The translations under genes were made by a program, and so were the position numbers. Shown here piece after piece: positions 32,893 to 42,905 of a stretch of DNA of 45,140 nucleotides. Numbering within the stretch: the first letter of the stretch is position 1; each line of letters begins with the position of its first letter. The notes under the pieces were generated by a model. It had not been told where the DNA came from and did no database searches. It was given only the letters and a program-made list of their open reading frames with translations. Source of the DNA: Oscillatoriales cyanobacterium SM2_2_1 (GTDB lineage Bacteria; Cyanobacteriota; Cyanobacteriia; Pseudanabaenales; Pseudanabaenaceae); NCBI GenBank assembly GCA_012031145.1, contig JAAUUH010000013.1, positions 1 to 45,140 on the forward strand, read 5' to 3'.

Positions 32893-34005
32893 CTAAAGAC
32901 GCTGCTCGGTGGTGGGATCAAAAAAATGAAACTTGGCGCGATCGCCCCGCAGACCTAGGCTTTGCCCCACCCGGAGTCCATCGCCATAGAGTTGGGTGGC
33001 AGGAAGCTTGCAGTTAATTGTGAGGTCTGGAGCAATGTTCAGTTCCAGGGTAGCATCGGCCCCAAGTAGCTCAATCCGGCTAATCGACCCTTTAAGATCG
33101 GCATCCTCTGGCCCACAGCAGTGCCAGTCCTCGGGGCGCACCCCCCAAAGAAGGCGATCGCCCGCAGTTTGACCGAAGAGTCGTTGGGGATCGATGGGGC
33201 AGCGGAGCCACTCCGCCCCAAACATGCCCTGGGCATCTCGGGTGACCGGCACAATATTCATGGGTGGATAGCCGACAAACTGAGCCACATAGCGATTAGC
33301 CGGGGCACTATACATGTGCCAAGGAGTGGCGCATTGCTGCACTTGCCCTTGGTGTAACACCACGAGGCGATCGCCCATGGTCATGGCTTCGGTTTGGTCG
33401 TGGGTGACGTAAACGGTGGTAGTTTGCAGTTCTTGGTGTAGCTGCACCAATTGGGCGCGGGTTTCGTTCCGCAAATGCAGGTCAAGGTTCGAGAGGGGCT
33501 CATCCATCAAAAACACTTGGGGATTTCGGGCGATCGCCCGACCAAGGGCCACCCGCTGCTTCTGTCCGCCGGATAACTCCTTCGGTTTTCGGGCTAGGAG
33601 AGGCGTGATTTGCAAGAGCTCCGCGACGGCGCTGACCCGCTGCTCCACCTGCTGCCGCTGCTGCCAAGCCCGCCATAGCCCGAGGCGCGATCGCTGCTGT
33701 CGCCGCAGGCCAAAGGCAATATTTTCGTAGACCGTCATGTGGGGATAGAGGGCATAGCTCTGAAATACCATCGCCATATCCCGCTGGGCGGGGGGCAAGG
33801 TGTGAATCGGGCGTTCATTTAGATAAATCCCCCCACTGGTTACCAACTCCAGACCCGCAATGAGCCGCAGCAAGGTGCTCTTACCGCAGCCAGAGGCCCC
33901 CACCAGCACCAGAAACTCGCGATCGCCCACCTCTAGGGAAATATCTTGCAGCACCGGTTGTTTGGCGAAGGATTTGGATACCGCCGACAGGCGCAACGTG
34001 GCCAT
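32893..34005 (-). CDS. Sugar-type ABC transporter ATPase (UgpC/MalK family)
   Basis: This ATPase of about 370 residues has Walker A GASGCGKST, the Q-loop VFQSYALYPHMTV, signature LSGGQKQRVALGRA, Walker B VFLMDEPLSNLD and switch His in YVTHDQTEAM. A C-terminal OB/TOBE regulatory domain contains WGVRPED. This long form serves carbohydrate, glycerol-phosphate or polyamine importers and is often encoded away from its permeases, as here. The substrate is unknown. ATG 34005 is 13 bp after the stop of the upstream Get3d gene, so the two are likely co-transcribed. The frame extends upstream to 34062 but that would overlap get3d. Confidence 0.9.
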   Translation of the reverse strand: MATLRLSAVSKSFAKQPVLQDISLEVGDREFLVLVGASGCGKSTLLRLIAGLELVTSGGIYLNERPIHTLPPAQRDMAMVFQSYALYPHMTVYENIAFGLRRQQRSRLGLWRAWQQRQQVEQRVSAVAELLQITPLLARKPKELSGGQKQRVALGRAIARNPQVFLMDEPLSNLDLHLRNETRAQLVQLHQELQTTTVYVTHDQTEAMTMGDRLVVLHQGQVQQCATPWHMYSAPANRYVAQFVGYPPMNIVPVTRDAQGMFGAEWLRCPIDPQRLFGQTAGDRLLWGVRPEDWHCCGPEDADLKGSISRIELLGADATLELNIAPDLTINCKLPATQLYGDGLRVGQSLGLRGDRAKFHFFDPTTEQRL

Positions 34006-34018
34006 AGAGATTCCTAAC

Positions 34019-35206
34019 CTAGCGCTTAGCTGGCTCCGCAAAGCGGATCTTAAGATAGTCATCCTCCATCTTGGCTCCGCAGGGTTGCAGCAGGGATAGG
34101 GCCTGGGGCAGAACCAAATTGCGGCGATGGTTGCCGATGCGAATGTTCAATTCATCGCCGGTTTTAGAAAGCTCGATATTCTCCTTAGGCACGCCGGGCA
34201 GATAAAGATCTAAACGGTACTGATTATTTTCTTCGACCACCCGAATAGTGGTTTCCTTATAGAACACTTGGGCGGGATCTTCATTGCCATGGAGGGTTTC
34301 CTTGAGCCGCTCTAGGGAAGCAAGACCACAGAGTTCCTCCGCAAAAAGAGGAACCTGCTTGATAGGCAGGGGGTGGAAATCGTTGTGAATTTGCTGGCAA
34401 TATTTTTTTTGCTTTTCTTTCCATGCCTGGAAGAACGGATCTTGCACTGAATCGGGAATCACGCGATTGGCAATCACCAAATCGGTGGCCACGTTATAGA
34501 GGCTGAGATAGGAATGGGCCCGCAGGGATTCGTTAATCACCATGCGCTCTGGATTGGTGACCAGCCGCACGGTGGTGATTTCATTGTTGGTCAAGATTTT
34601 TTCGAGGGCTTCAAGTTCCTCGTAGAATTCGTAGGGCGCATCCATCACTTCCTTGTTGGGCAAGGAAAAACCGGTCACTCGCTTAAAGATGGGTTCAAAG
34701 ACGGGGGAGAGCACTTGGGCCATACCCTGGAGCGGTTTGTAGAATTTGCGCATGTACCAGCCCGCCACCTCTGGCAAAGAGAGGAGCCGCAGCGCCGTAC
34801 CCGTTGGGGCCGAGTCAATAATCAACACATCAAAGTCCTTGGCATCATGGTGGCGCTTCACCCGCACCAAGCCAAAAATTTCATCCATGCCCGGCAAAAT
34901 GGCCAATTCCTCTGCCTGCACCCCTTCTAGCCCGCGCGCCTGCAATACTTCGCTGATGTAGCGCTTGACGGCTCCCCAGTTGCCTTCTAGTTCTCGCAGC
35001 GCATCCAGCTCAGCCCCCCAGAGGTTGGGCAGCACCTCCTTGGGTTCATGACTCAATTCAATGGCAAAACTGTCGGCCAGGGAGTGGGCGGGGTCGGTGC
35101 TCAGCACAAGGGTGCGATAGCCCAGTTCAGCGCAGCGCATCCCTGTGGCCGCTGCCACGGAGGTTTTGCCGACACCGCCTTTTCCGGTCATTAAAATAAT
35201 TCGCAT
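34019..35206 (-). CDS. Get3d-type ArsA/Get3 ATPase with C-terminal alpha-crystallin domain
   Basis: The 395-residue protein starts [16 protein letters not shown], the deviant Walker A of ArsA/Get3. Switch [14 protein letters not shown] and switch [23 protein letters not shown] follow. The last 85 residues ([32 protein letters not shown]...LKIRFAEP) form an alpha-crystallin (small heat-shock-like) domain. That domain defines the Get3d clade found in photosynthetic organisms. Arsenite-binding Cys motifs are not evident, so arsenic resistance is unlikely. A client-protein chaperone role is inferred from the family. The ABC ATPase gene lies 13 bp downstream. Confidence 0.9.
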   Translation of the reverse strand: MRIILMTGKGGVGKTSVAAATGMRCAELGYRTLVLSTDPAHSLADSFAIELSHEPKEVLPNLWGAELDALRELEGNWGAVKRYISEVLQARGLEGVQAEELAILPGMDEIFGLVRVKRHHDAKDFDVLIIDSAPTGTALRLLSLPEVAGWYMRKFYKPLQGMAQVLSPVFEPIFKRVTGFSLPNKEVMDAPYEFYEELEALEKILTNNEITTVRLVTNPERMVINESLRAHSYLSLYNVATDLVIANRVIPDSVQDPFFQAWKEKQKKYCQQIHNDFHPLPIKQVPLFAEELCGLASLERLKETLHGNEDPAQVFYKETTIRVVEENNQYRLDLYLPGVPKENIELSKTGDELNIRIGNHRRNLVLPQALSLLQPCGAKMEDDYLKIRFAEPAKR

Positions 35207-35306
35207 GAATTCCCTTGGCTTTTCCAGCAGACAGATTGCCTTGATTCTAGCAGTTGGGCTTGCTGACCCTTGGTGTCCAAAGACCGCCCCCGCAGTTCTG
35301 CTAAGG

Positions 35307-35441
35307 ACTGTTATTACTTGGCTGTCAAGTAGCTGTCAAATGCTTTCACGGAGAGAGGTTCAGCCCCTAGCCTGCAAAATCGACGGGTGCGATAACGCCT
35401 ATCTCTCAAGGTTACTAGCTTGCATGGATGACGCGCCCTAG
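35307..35441 (-). repeat. F1 dispersed repeat, copy d
   Basis: Read on the minus strand it begins CTAGGGCGCGTCATCCATGC and passes AAGCTAG, then GGCTAGGGGCTGAACCTCTC, and ends near GTAATAACAG. It is more diverged than copies a and b and carries a partial duplication of GCTGTCAA near its right end. It lies about 100 bp upstream of the get3d start. Confidence 0.68.
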
Positions 35442-35468
35442 CTGCGTCCCCAGGGTGGACGGCTTCCC

Positions 35469-35621
35469 ATGGGTGCGTGGTTCCTGGGAAGTGCCCGTGA
35501 CCAACTTAGCAACTTCACGAACTCGTGGGAGAAAATGCAAATTCTGAGTCAATGGTCGGGACTTGGTCCCAACCAATCCCAGCCGATGTTTGGCGGTAAC
35601 GTTGGCTTAGGAGGTGCTTAG
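35469..35621 (+). CDS. Possible 50-aa small protein
   Basis: The frame runs from ATG 35469 to TAG 35621. The product is protein-like in composition, with an aromatic/polar first half (MGAWFLGSARDQLSNFTNSW) and a Gly/Asn-rich end (FGGNVGLGGA). There is no clear ribosome-binding site and no family is recognised. It follows F1 copy d by 27 bp. I list it as a candidate only. Confidence 0.3.
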   Translation: MGAWFLGSARDQLSNFTNSWEKMQILSQWSGLGPNQSQPMFGGNVGLGGA

Positions 35622-36064
35622 GGCTGACTGCACGGCTTAGAGGAACGGATGCCCTGGGTTCCCTAACGACCTAAGGGCAACAGGATCCCATTGCGGATCG
35701 GCGTTCTATAATTCCAGTTTATAAATAAGCGATTCCAGATGGGAATTCCCTTATATGTAGGCTATATGTAGGCGATGGTTTACTGTTCCAGCCCTAGGTT
35801 CGCTGGTGCCTGGGAGTTGGGATGGCGTTGCGCCCTTTGGCGCTGCCACTGCCCGATTCTGGGATTCCGAACCAGACCTTCAGCATCTGCCCGCTTTGGA
35901 ACAGGATGCCTAGGGCTTCGAGGCGGCGCGATCGCGGCAATCGGGAGTATGGCCATTCTGGCAGAACAGAACCCCTGATTATTGGGCAGAAGCCTAGGGT
36001 TCTTGACGGAATGGAAGAATTGGGGTATCACAAGCGCTACTATTCCTCCGGTTCTGCGATCGCC

Positions 36065-36376
36065 ATGATGAAGCCCAGCAGTCAAATTGTCCCTATGAAG
36101 TCTCGGGAATTACAGCCCCTTGTGGAGTTATTGTTTGCTTCTCAATTCCCGGAAGAAGACCTGCTGAAAGAACAGGTTTCCTACAAAAACCTCCGTCTGC
36201 TCGATGAGGCGGTGAGCCAATCTTGGTGGTTGAGCAGTTCCCATGTGAAGCAACTGTTACTCCTGAATGCCCTGCCGAAATCGCCCTTTCAGCGCTTTGG
36301 GTTTTGCTTTACCAAATGTGGGCGCAATGGGAATGAGGTGGCATGGCAGGTCACTAAAATCAAGATTACAATCTAG
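36065..36376 (+). CDS. Hypothetical protein, about 103 aa
   Basis: The plausible coding part begins at ATG 36065 or 36095 and ends at 36376. The product has helices (ELQPLVELLFASQFPEEDLLKEQV, SSSHVKQLLLLNALP), then FQRFGFCFTKCGRNGNEVAWQV and a basic Ile-rich end. The frame stays open upstream to 35822, but that portion is Arg/Pro-rich and looks non-coding. No domain is recognised. The cyclase gene starts 26 bp downstream on the same strand, so the two could share a transcript. Confidence 0.6.
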   Translation: MMKPSSQIVPMKSRELQPLVELLFASQFPEEDLLKEQVSYKNLRLLDEAVSQSWWLSSSHVKQLLLLNALPKSPFQRFGFCFTKCGRNGNEVAWQVTKIKITI

Positions 36377-36402
36377 GTCATCCCACCTAGGACTCAAGAT
36401 TC

Positions 36403-39185
36403 ATGACCATCACTGTCGGCTTACTTCAGGCACTTTCTGGAAGGGATGCGGCAGTGGAGGTCTCATTACGCGATCAGTCCCTGCGTGCCATTGACGAGCT
36501 CAATGCCACGGGTGGAGTTTTGGGGCAGGTGGTCAAGGCGGTGGAGGTGGACACAGAGAGTTCCGAGCGGCAACTATCCCGTAAGGTGAAGTGGCTTTTG
36601 GAGCGAAAGCAGGTGCAGACGTTTTTTGGTTTGCGGGACTCCCACCACCGGAAGGTGCTGTTGCCGATTCTGGCGGCCCACGGCGGACAGCTATGGTTTC
36701 CGTCCCACTATGAGGGTTTGGAAGAGAATCCCCAAGTGCTCTATACCGGATTGTGCCCCAATCAAGTCGTGTTGCCGGCGCTGTCGTGGCTGGGGCAACA
36801 GCGGGGCGATCGTCCCTTTGTGCTCTACGACGATTCTATTTACGGGCGGGTGCTTTACCGTCTGGTGCGATCGCAGGATTCCCGGTGCCACGGGGCGCTA
36901 AGCACTCGGCAAGGGCTGGCGGGGTTTGCGGAGATCCTAGTCGCCATTCAGCAGCAGCGGCCTAGTTTTGTTCTGTGTCTGCTGGGCCCCCTGGCCAGTC
37001 AGGATTTTTTATTGGCCTTCACGGCGGCCGAGATTCTGGAAATCCCAATTTTGTTTTGTCACCTCAGTGGCTGCCAAGTTCAGGATTTGGTCACCTCTGG
37101 CGTCAGCCCAACCAGCTTGACCGGACACTACCTATGCGGATCCATCGCGGCGACAGCCTACGACCAAGTGTTCCTCTGGCAGCAAGCGGTGACGGCGGCG
37201 GGTTCTACCATTCCTGAGGCGGTGCGGCGATCGGCGATCGGGCAGTGCCATGGGATAACGTTGATGCCCAACCACCACGGGATGGGCGATTCTGGGCTGT
37301 GGCAAGTGAATGGCGGGGGCGGGCTGGATTTGGTGACATCCTGGGCGGCGATCGCCCCGTTGCCCTGGTTGGGGGCAGAATCCTTTCCCCCAGAGCAGTC
37401 CCGTCCCATCATTGAGCTATTGGGGGAGGTGACGGAGACCCTCAGCGGCAGTTGGCAAATGGAACGGGAAGCCCATGACTTGGAAACAACGATCGCCAAC
37501 CTCCTCAAGGGCTCCCAACTGGAGTCCCGCAAGCAATTGGCTCCAGAGATCACCCGCGCGGCCATGGCCAAACTGCTTGACGCCAATCAGCGCCTCCAGC
37601 AGACCCAGGCCGAACTGATCCGCACCCAAACGATTCTGCGGGAAAACAACCAACTGCTGGAGCGCCGGGTGCGGGAGCGAACCCAACAGCTCCAAAGCCT
37701 GATTCACCGCCTGAAGGGGGAAATTGTGGAGCGCCAAGCCCAGGAGCAGCGCCTGCGGGATAGTGAAGCCCAGTTTGCCGCGATCGCGCCAATGTGCCAG
37801 GCGTGATCTATCGGGCCGTGCTCCACCCAGACGGCAATGTTTCCATGCCCTACATCAGCCCACGGACAGAAGAGATTTTTGGATTGTCTCCTAGTGAGTT
37901 TATGCAGCACTTGGAATGGATTTTCGATCTGGCCCACCCTGAAGATCGAGCCACCCTCACCCAAAAAGTCAACCTTTCCGCCGCCACCCTCACCCCCTTC
38001 GAGCATGAATATCGGGCGATTGGACTGATGAGTGAGCCGCCCTGGGTGCGGTTGATTTCGGCACCCCACCGCGATGCCAACGGCAACATTATCTGGGATG
38101 GCATTATTATCAATATCAATAATGAAAAGCGAGTCGAAGCCGATCTGCGGGCCGCCGAAGCCAAATACCGCGGCATCTTTGAAAACGCCCTAGAAGGGAT
38201 CTTTCTAGCCACCCTCGACGGTCACTACCTCAGTGCCAACCCAGCCCTAGCCCACATCTATGGCTACCACAGCCCCCAGACGCTCCAAGCCGCTCGGCTG
38301 CCCCAAATGGGCTTTATTTCTCCCGAACGCTACAGCGAACTGTGTCACCAACTGCGACAACGGGGGGCGATCGCCAATTTTGAAGCCCAAATCCACCATC
38401 TAGATGGCAGCACCATCTGGATTTCAATCAATGCCCGCCTGAGTTCCGATTCTAAGGACGATTCCACCTACGAAGGCATCGTCCAGGATATTACCGAACG
38501 CAAACTCACTGAGGCTGCCCTGCATCAAGAACGACAACGCTCCGAGCAACTGCTGCTCAACGTCTTGCCCCAGGTGATCGTACAGCAGCTCAAGTTGGGC
38601 CCCGGGGCGATCGCCACCCGCTATGAAGCCGTCACCATTCTGTTTGCCGACATCGTAGACTTCACCTCCCTGGCCGCTCGCATTCCCGCCACAGAACTTG
38701 TAGCCCTCCTCAACGACATCTTTTCTCGATTTGACATCCTCGCCGAGCAATACGGGCTGGAAAAAATCAAAACCATTGGCGATGCCTACATGGCCGTCGC
38801 GGGGCTGCCCACCTCCTGCTTCGACCACGCCCAACGGGCCGCCGACCTTGCCCTCGCATTCCAGCGGGAAATGGGTCAGTTTCAGCGGGATGACGGCACC
38901 CCCTTCCGCCTCCGCATTGGGCTGAATACCGGTGCGGCGATCGCCGGAGTTATCGGTATCAAAAAATTTATCTACGACCTCTGGGGGGATGCCGTCAACA
39001 TTGCCAGCCGCATGGAGTCCCATGGTCTCGCCGACAGTATTCAAGTCACCGAAACCACCTACACCCTTCTCCAGGATGCCTACCACCTAGAGCCTAGAGG
39101 CACAATTTCCGTAAAAGGTAAAGGTAAGATGTCCACCTATCTCCTGTTAGGAAAACGCGACCCTGCCGCCAGCAAAACGGGTTAA
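36403..39185 (+). pseudogene. UrtA-like binding domain - PAS - PAS - class III nucleotide cyclase, frameshifted
   Basis: The N-terminal 350 residues resemble urea/amide periplasmic binding proteins (VGLLQALSG, SLRDQSLRAIDELNATGGVLG, HYEGLEENPQVLYTG), yet there is no signal peptide. A coiled coil (TQAELIRTQTILRENNQLLERRVRERTQQL) leads to two PAS domains. The cyclase domain has FADIVDFTSLA and KIKTIGDAYMAVAG, and YDLWGDAVNIASRMES with the Asn/Arg pair for the transition state. The Lys and Asp adenine-specifying positions favour ATP. The frame breaks at 37786-37790, where one base restores AQFAAIAANVPGVIYRAV in PAS 1. The full protein is then about 927 residues. It would sense a small nitrogenous ligand in the cytoplasm and make cAMP, an inference from the domains. 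Confidence 0.8.
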
Positions 39186-39214
39186 GATTCAAATCGATTA
39201 CTTTTCCCATTCCT

Positions 39215-39514
39215 ATGGCCAACATTAAATTCAGCAACGAAGGTAAAGAAGTGATCGCCATGGATGGCGTTAACCTCCGCCTTAAAGCCATGGAGCATGG
39301 CATCGACCTATACAAATTCATGGGCAAGCTGACCAACTGTAATGGTTATGGGCAATGTGGTACCTGCCAAGTGGAAATCCTAGAGGGTGCCGAACACCTG
39401 TCTCCGCGCACAGAGTCGGAAGATCGAAAACTCAAGCGCAAGCCCAATACCTATCGCCTTGCCTGCCAAACCGTGGTCAATGGTAATATCACGGTTCGTA
39501 CTAAGCCACAGTGA
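39215..39514 (+). CDS. 2Fe-2S ferredoxin, CX5CX2C type
   Basis: This 99-residue ferredoxin has cluster ligands C42, C48, C51 and C84 ([15 protein letters not shown] and YRLACQ). The CX5CX2C spacing resembles adrenodoxin-type rather than the CX4CX2C of photosynthetic PetF. The region [22 protein letters not shown] is unusually basic for a cyanobacterial electron carrier. No signal peptide is present, so it acts in the cytoplasm. A role in iron-sulfur assembly or a dedicated redox partner is possible but not shown. It lies 29 bp after the cyclase and 48 bp before dnaJ, all on one strand. Confidence 0.92.
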   Translation: MANIKFSNEGKEVIAMDGVNLRLKAMEHGIDLYKFMGKLTNCNGYGQCGTCQVEILEGAEHLSPRTESEDRKLKRKPNTYRLACQTVVNGNITVRTKPQ

Positions 39515-39562
39515 TCTTGGTGGTAGATTAAAATAGGTTCCTACTCTGGCACGACAAAAGCT

Positions 39563-40678
39563 ATGGCGCGTGACTACTACGAAATTTTAGGCGTTGAACG
39601 CAATGCGGATAAAGAAGAAATCAAGCGAGCCTATCGCCGCCTTGCCCGTAAGTATCACCCCGATGTTAACAAAGAACCCGGTGCCGATGAGCGGTTCAAG
39701 GAAATCAACCAGGCCTATGAGGTGCTCTCCGAACCAGAAACCCGCGCCCGCTACGACCGCTTCGGAGCTGCAGGCGTTTCCGGAGCTGCGGGAAGTCCGG
39801 ATATGGGCGACTTTGGCGGATTTGCCGATATTTTTGAAAGTTTTTTTGGTGGATTTGCGGGAGCTGGCACCCAAACCCGGCGGCGCACCGGTCCCACTCG
39901 CGGGGATGACCTGCGTTTTGATCTCAAACTAGAATTTCGTGAGGCGGTCTTTGGTGGTGAACGGCAAATTAAAATTGCCCACCTAGAAACCTGCAACACC
40001 TGTAGTGGCACCGGTGCCAAACCCGGTACCCGCCCTCGCACCTGCACAACCTGCGGCGGCTCAGGGCAGGTGCGTCGGGCTACCCGAACCCCCTTTGGCA
40101 GTTTTACCCAAGTGTCCACCTGCCCCACCTGCAATGGCACAGGGCAGATGATCGAAGAAAAGTGCGAAACCTGTGGCGGTGTCGGTCTCAACCAAGTTTC
40201 TAAGAAGCTGAAGATTACTATCCCGGCGGGCGTAGATAGCGGCACACGGCTGCGGGTGGCCGGCGAGGGCGACGCCGGTCAACGGAATGGCCCAGCTGGC
40301 GACCTCTACGTTTATCTGTTTGTCCAGTCCGACCCCCAGTTTCAGCGAGATGGGATCAATATTTTGTCGGAGGTCAAAATCAGCTACCTTGATGCCATTC
40401 TTGGTAACAAAATTGAAATCGAAACCGTGGAGGGAGCCAAGCCCCTCACCATTCCAGCGGGTATCCAGCCAGACGCGGTGCTGACCCTAGAGGGCTTGGG
40501 GGTGCCGAAGCTAGGAAATCCCGTGGCCCGTGGCGATCATCTGATTAAGGTGACCGTAGAAATTCCCACCAAGGTTTCGGCGGAGGAGCGGGAGATCTTG
40601 GAAAAACTGCGCGGCAATCCCACGAAGAGCGGGGTAGAAGGATTCTTGGGGAACATTGGTAACATTTTTAAGGGCTAG
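39563..40678 (+). CDS. dnaJ: Chaperone DnaJ
   Basis: DnaJ delivers clients to DnaK and stimulates its ATPase. The 371-residue type I protein has a J domain (residues 4-68) with [10 protein letters not shown] holding HPD. A Gly/Phe-rich linker ([19 protein letters not shown]) follows. Four zinc motifs [24 protein letters not shown] and CETCGGVG come next. A C-terminal client-binding domain ([28 protein letters not shown]) completes it. All key residues are intact. The length is normal for the cyanobacterial form. No dnaK or grpE is adjacent. Confidence 0.97.
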   Translation: MARDYYEILGVERNADKEEIKRAYRRLARKYHPDVNKEPGADERFKEINQAYEVLSEPETRARYDRFGAAGVSGAAGSPDMGDFGGFADIFESFFGGFAGAGTQTRRRTGPTRGDDLRFDLKLEFREAVFGGERQIKIAHLETCNTCSGTGAKPGTRPRTCTTCGGSGQVRRATRTPFGSFTQVSTCPTCNGTGQMIEEKCETCGGVGLNQVSKKLKITIPAGVDSGTRLRVAGEGDAGQRNGPAGDLYVYLFVQSDPQFQRDGINILSEVKISYLDAILGNKIEIETVEGAKPLTIPAGIQPDAVLTLEGLGVPKLGNPVARGDHLIKVTVEIPTKVSAEEREILEKLRGNPTKSGVEGFLGNIGNIFKG

Positions 40679-40704
40679 TTCAAAGGCTAGCTGAAGGTAA
40701 CGAT

Positions 40705-40917
40705 ATGTTGGATTTGCGTGGCGTGCCCTGTCCCATGAGCTTTATTCGGGCTAAGCTGTCCCTAGAGCGCTTGTCCGTGGGCGATCGCCTAGAAATTTGG
40801 CTTGATCTTGGAGAACCAGCGGAGCAAGTGCCCCAAAGCTTGCGCATGGATGGTTATTGCATTCATCACATCGAAATGGGCGAAGCTTTTTGTGCCCTAA
40901 CGGTTGAAAGGCGCTAA
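40705..40917 (+). CDS. TusA/SirA-like sulfurtransferase
   Basis: This 70-residue protein begins MLDLRGVPCPMSFIRAK, with the conserved CPxP-like motif as CPMS. Its Cys carries persulfide in TusA relatives. The fold order strand-helix-strand-strand (LEIWLDLGEPAEQVPQSLRMDGY) fits the family. TusA proteins hand sulfur to tRNA thiolation or cofactor synthesis. The Pro-to-Ser change after the Cys is tolerated in many cyanobacterial members. It follows dnaJ by 26 bp and is probably in its transcript. Confidence 0.85.
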   Translation: MLDLRGVPCPMSFIRAKLSLERLSVGDRLEIWLDLGEPAEQVPQSLRMDGYCIHHIEMGEAFCALTVERR

Positions 40918-40957
40918 TTTGGTCGTATTTTGGGTTCACTGAGAAGCGTGGGATTTG

Positions 40958-42889
40958 ATGGCTAAGTCAACATTGCCACCCATTGACCCGGGATTACCTT
41001 GGCATACGTGGGCGGCCGATCAGGTTTTGTCCCAAGTGATGACGGAGATGGAGGGATTGTCCTATGTGGCGGCGCGACAGCGCCTGCGGCAATGGGGTCC
41101 CAATCGGTTGCCGCGTCAGCCGCCCCGTTGGCTGACCTTGGCCCAGCCCTTAACAAGCCCTTGGACCTATCTGGTGCTGGCGATCGCGGCGGTCTGGCAG
41201 TGGCAGACGGGAGAAGGCTGGGCGATCGCGATAGTGGCGGTGCTCCACGGGGCTTTGGGGTTGTGGTTTAGTTTCTGGGCCGAGCAATGGCGGGAGCGGG
41301 GTACCCATCGGCAGCGGGCTCGGGCCAGGATGACCCAGGCGGTGGTAAAGCGCGATCGCGAGTGGTTAGAAATTCCTTCCCGGGCGGTGGTGGTGGGGGA
41401 TGTGGTCGCCATGGTGGAGGGGGATCATCCAACCGTGGATGTCTATGTGTTACAAGCGACCGATGACCTAACGGTCAATCAGACCCAGTTGGGTGGCGAT
41501 GGCAGTTATGGGAAACAACCAGGGGTGGTGGTCGATAGTGGCGAGCCCCTGACCTATAGCAATTTGATCTATGCCGGTAGCGAAATTAGCCAAGGAGAAG
41601 TGATTGGCGTGGTGGTGGCTACGGGCGCCCAAGTTTTTGCCCAGCGGTTTGTGGTGCGAGATCATCCCTCGCTGTTGCACCAGCAATTACGGCACATGCG
41701 CCAAGGGTGGGTGGTGGTGTCCCTTGCGGTGGCGATCGCCGTGGGTGGGCTGTCCTGGACTAAGGGCTGGCCGGTGGCGGGCATGGCCGTTGTGTCAGTT
41801 CTTCTGTCTAGCTATCCCCAAAACTGGCTGCGGCTGGCAACGCTTGTTCAGGTAATGGGAATGCGCGACCTAGCCAAAAAACGACTTTGGGTGCGGGTGC
41901 CATCCGTGATGGATGCCCTGGCACGGGTACACACCATTGCCTTGGTGCTAGAGTCCGATTCACCGATGATGTTTGACGATGTACGCCGGGCAGGCATTCA
42001 CTGGAAGGGGCTGATTCGCGCCAATGAAGCTGATGCGATCGCCCTAGGAGAAACATTGGGGCTGGAATTGCATAGCCTGTTGGATGTGCCCCAGGAATGG
42101 CTGCGGATGTGGCAACAGCAGGCTCCGGCGGGGGCGGTGGCCTTTGTAGCGCACGACTACCACGAGATGGGGTTGTTGCGTCAGGCGGATGTGGGAATTT
42201 GTTACCGGTCGTGCCGTCGGGATCTGGTGGATAGTGCCGGACTGGTGCTCCCCCGATTAGAACATGATGGGATCATCGCTGCGATTTTGGAAGCGCGGGC
42301 CGTATTTGACCGGATGCAACGGGTCGTGATCCTAGGCATGACCTGCGCTTTTGCCCTATTGATTCTGACCCTCAATGAGGCGATCGCCGGATTGACCATT
42401 GTGCCGATTCATCTGTTATGGGTAGGCGGCATTGTGACGCCGCTGGTGTCGCTGCCCCTGATTTTGGAGCCGACCACCCCCACCTTGTTGCTCCAACCAC
42501 GACGACGATTTGAAACCATGCTGCGGCGGGGTACCTATCTGCGGGTATTAATCGCTGTTTCGACAGTCGTCCTCTCCACAAGTCTAGTGTTTTGGCTCAA
42601 ATATCGTGGGGAGACGGGTAACTTTGGCGCAGCACGCACCATGGCCCTAACCAGTCTCGTCTGTGCCCAAGGGTTCCATGCCTGCGCGATCGCCCGTCAC
42701 CAGTTCCTGCAAAATATTCCCCTAATCGTGATCCTTGTCGGAGTGCTGCTGGCCCAGATCGCCTTGGTTCACGTTCCCGTACTCAACAATTTTCTGTTTA
42801 CAGAACCCCTCGCCCCCAGTGAGTGGTTAATTGCCCTCCTTGCGGCCACGGGCGTATTTTGGATCCAAGAACTGATTAAGCCATCCTAA
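40958..42889 (+). CDS. Degenerate P-type ATPase-like membrane protein (no catalytic Asp)
   Basis: A 643-residue protein collinear with P2-type cation ATPases but lacking their catalysis. The N-terminal WHTWAADQVL...EGLSYVAARQRLRQWGPNRLP is a cation-ATPase N-domain. The A-domain follows, with TGES replaced by GGDG. At the helix-4 site PEGLP is replaced by YPQNW. DKTGT is replaced by ESDSP. The nucleotide-binding domain of some 200 residues is absent. A P-domain remnant FVAHDYHEMGLLRQADVGICY stands where GDGVNDAP should be, followed by the C-terminal helices (LLWVGGIVTPLVSLPLILEP). Yet the frame is long, intact and rich in HIP1. It may act as a regulatory or structural partner of an active ATPase, a guess. 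ATG 40958 is preferred to TTG 40955. Confidence 0.85.
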   Translation: MAKSTLPPIDPGLPWHTWAADQVLSQVMTEMEGLSYVAARQRLRQWGPNRLPRQPPRWLTLAQPLTSPWTYLVLAIAAVWQWQTGEGWAIAIVAVLHGALGLWFSFWAEQWRERGTHRQRARARMTQAVVKRDREWLEIPSRAVVVGDVVAMVEGDHPTVDVYVLQATDDLTVNQTQLGGDGSYGKQPGVVVDSGEPLTYSNLIYAGSEISQGEVIGVVVATGAQVFAQRFVVRDHPSLLHQQLRHMRQGWVVVSLAVAIAVGGLSWTKGWPVAGMAVVSVLLSSYPQNWLRLATLVQVMGMRDLAKKRLWVRVPSVMDALARVHTIALVLESDSPMMFDDVRRAGIHWKGLIRANEADAIALGETLGLELHSLLDVPQEWLRMWQQQAPAGAVAFVAHDYHEMGLLRQADVGICYRSCRRDLVDSAGLVLPRLEHDGIIAAILEARAVFDRMQRVVILGMTCAFALLILTLNEAIAGLTIVPIHLLWVGGIVTPLVSLPLILEPTTPTLLLQPRRRFETMLRRGTYLRVLIAVSTVVLSTSLVFWLKYRGETGNFGAARTMALTSLVCAQGFHACAIARHQFLQNIPLIVILVGVLLAQIALVHVPVLNNFLFTEPLAPSEWLIALLAATGVFWIQELIKPS

Positions 42890-42905
42890 CTGGGAACACA
42901 GCGTT

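Larger units (their letters stand above)
35207..36064. other. Long gap with an F1 repeat and a possible small gene
   Basis: This interval holds F1 copy d (35307-35441), a 50-codon frame at 35469-35621 and roughly 440 bp without recognised content. A TATAAT hexamer occurs near 35706, but no matching -35 at normal spacing was found. No tRNA or known structured RNA was recognised. Confidence 0.45.

Noticed and set aside
35822-36064. Upstream part of the frame ending at 36376
   Set aside because: Arg/Pro-rich with no protein-like features; the start is placed at 36065 or 36095.
38424-39086. 220-codon minus-strand frame
   Set aside because: Antisense shadow of the cyclase domain, which has all catalytic motifs.
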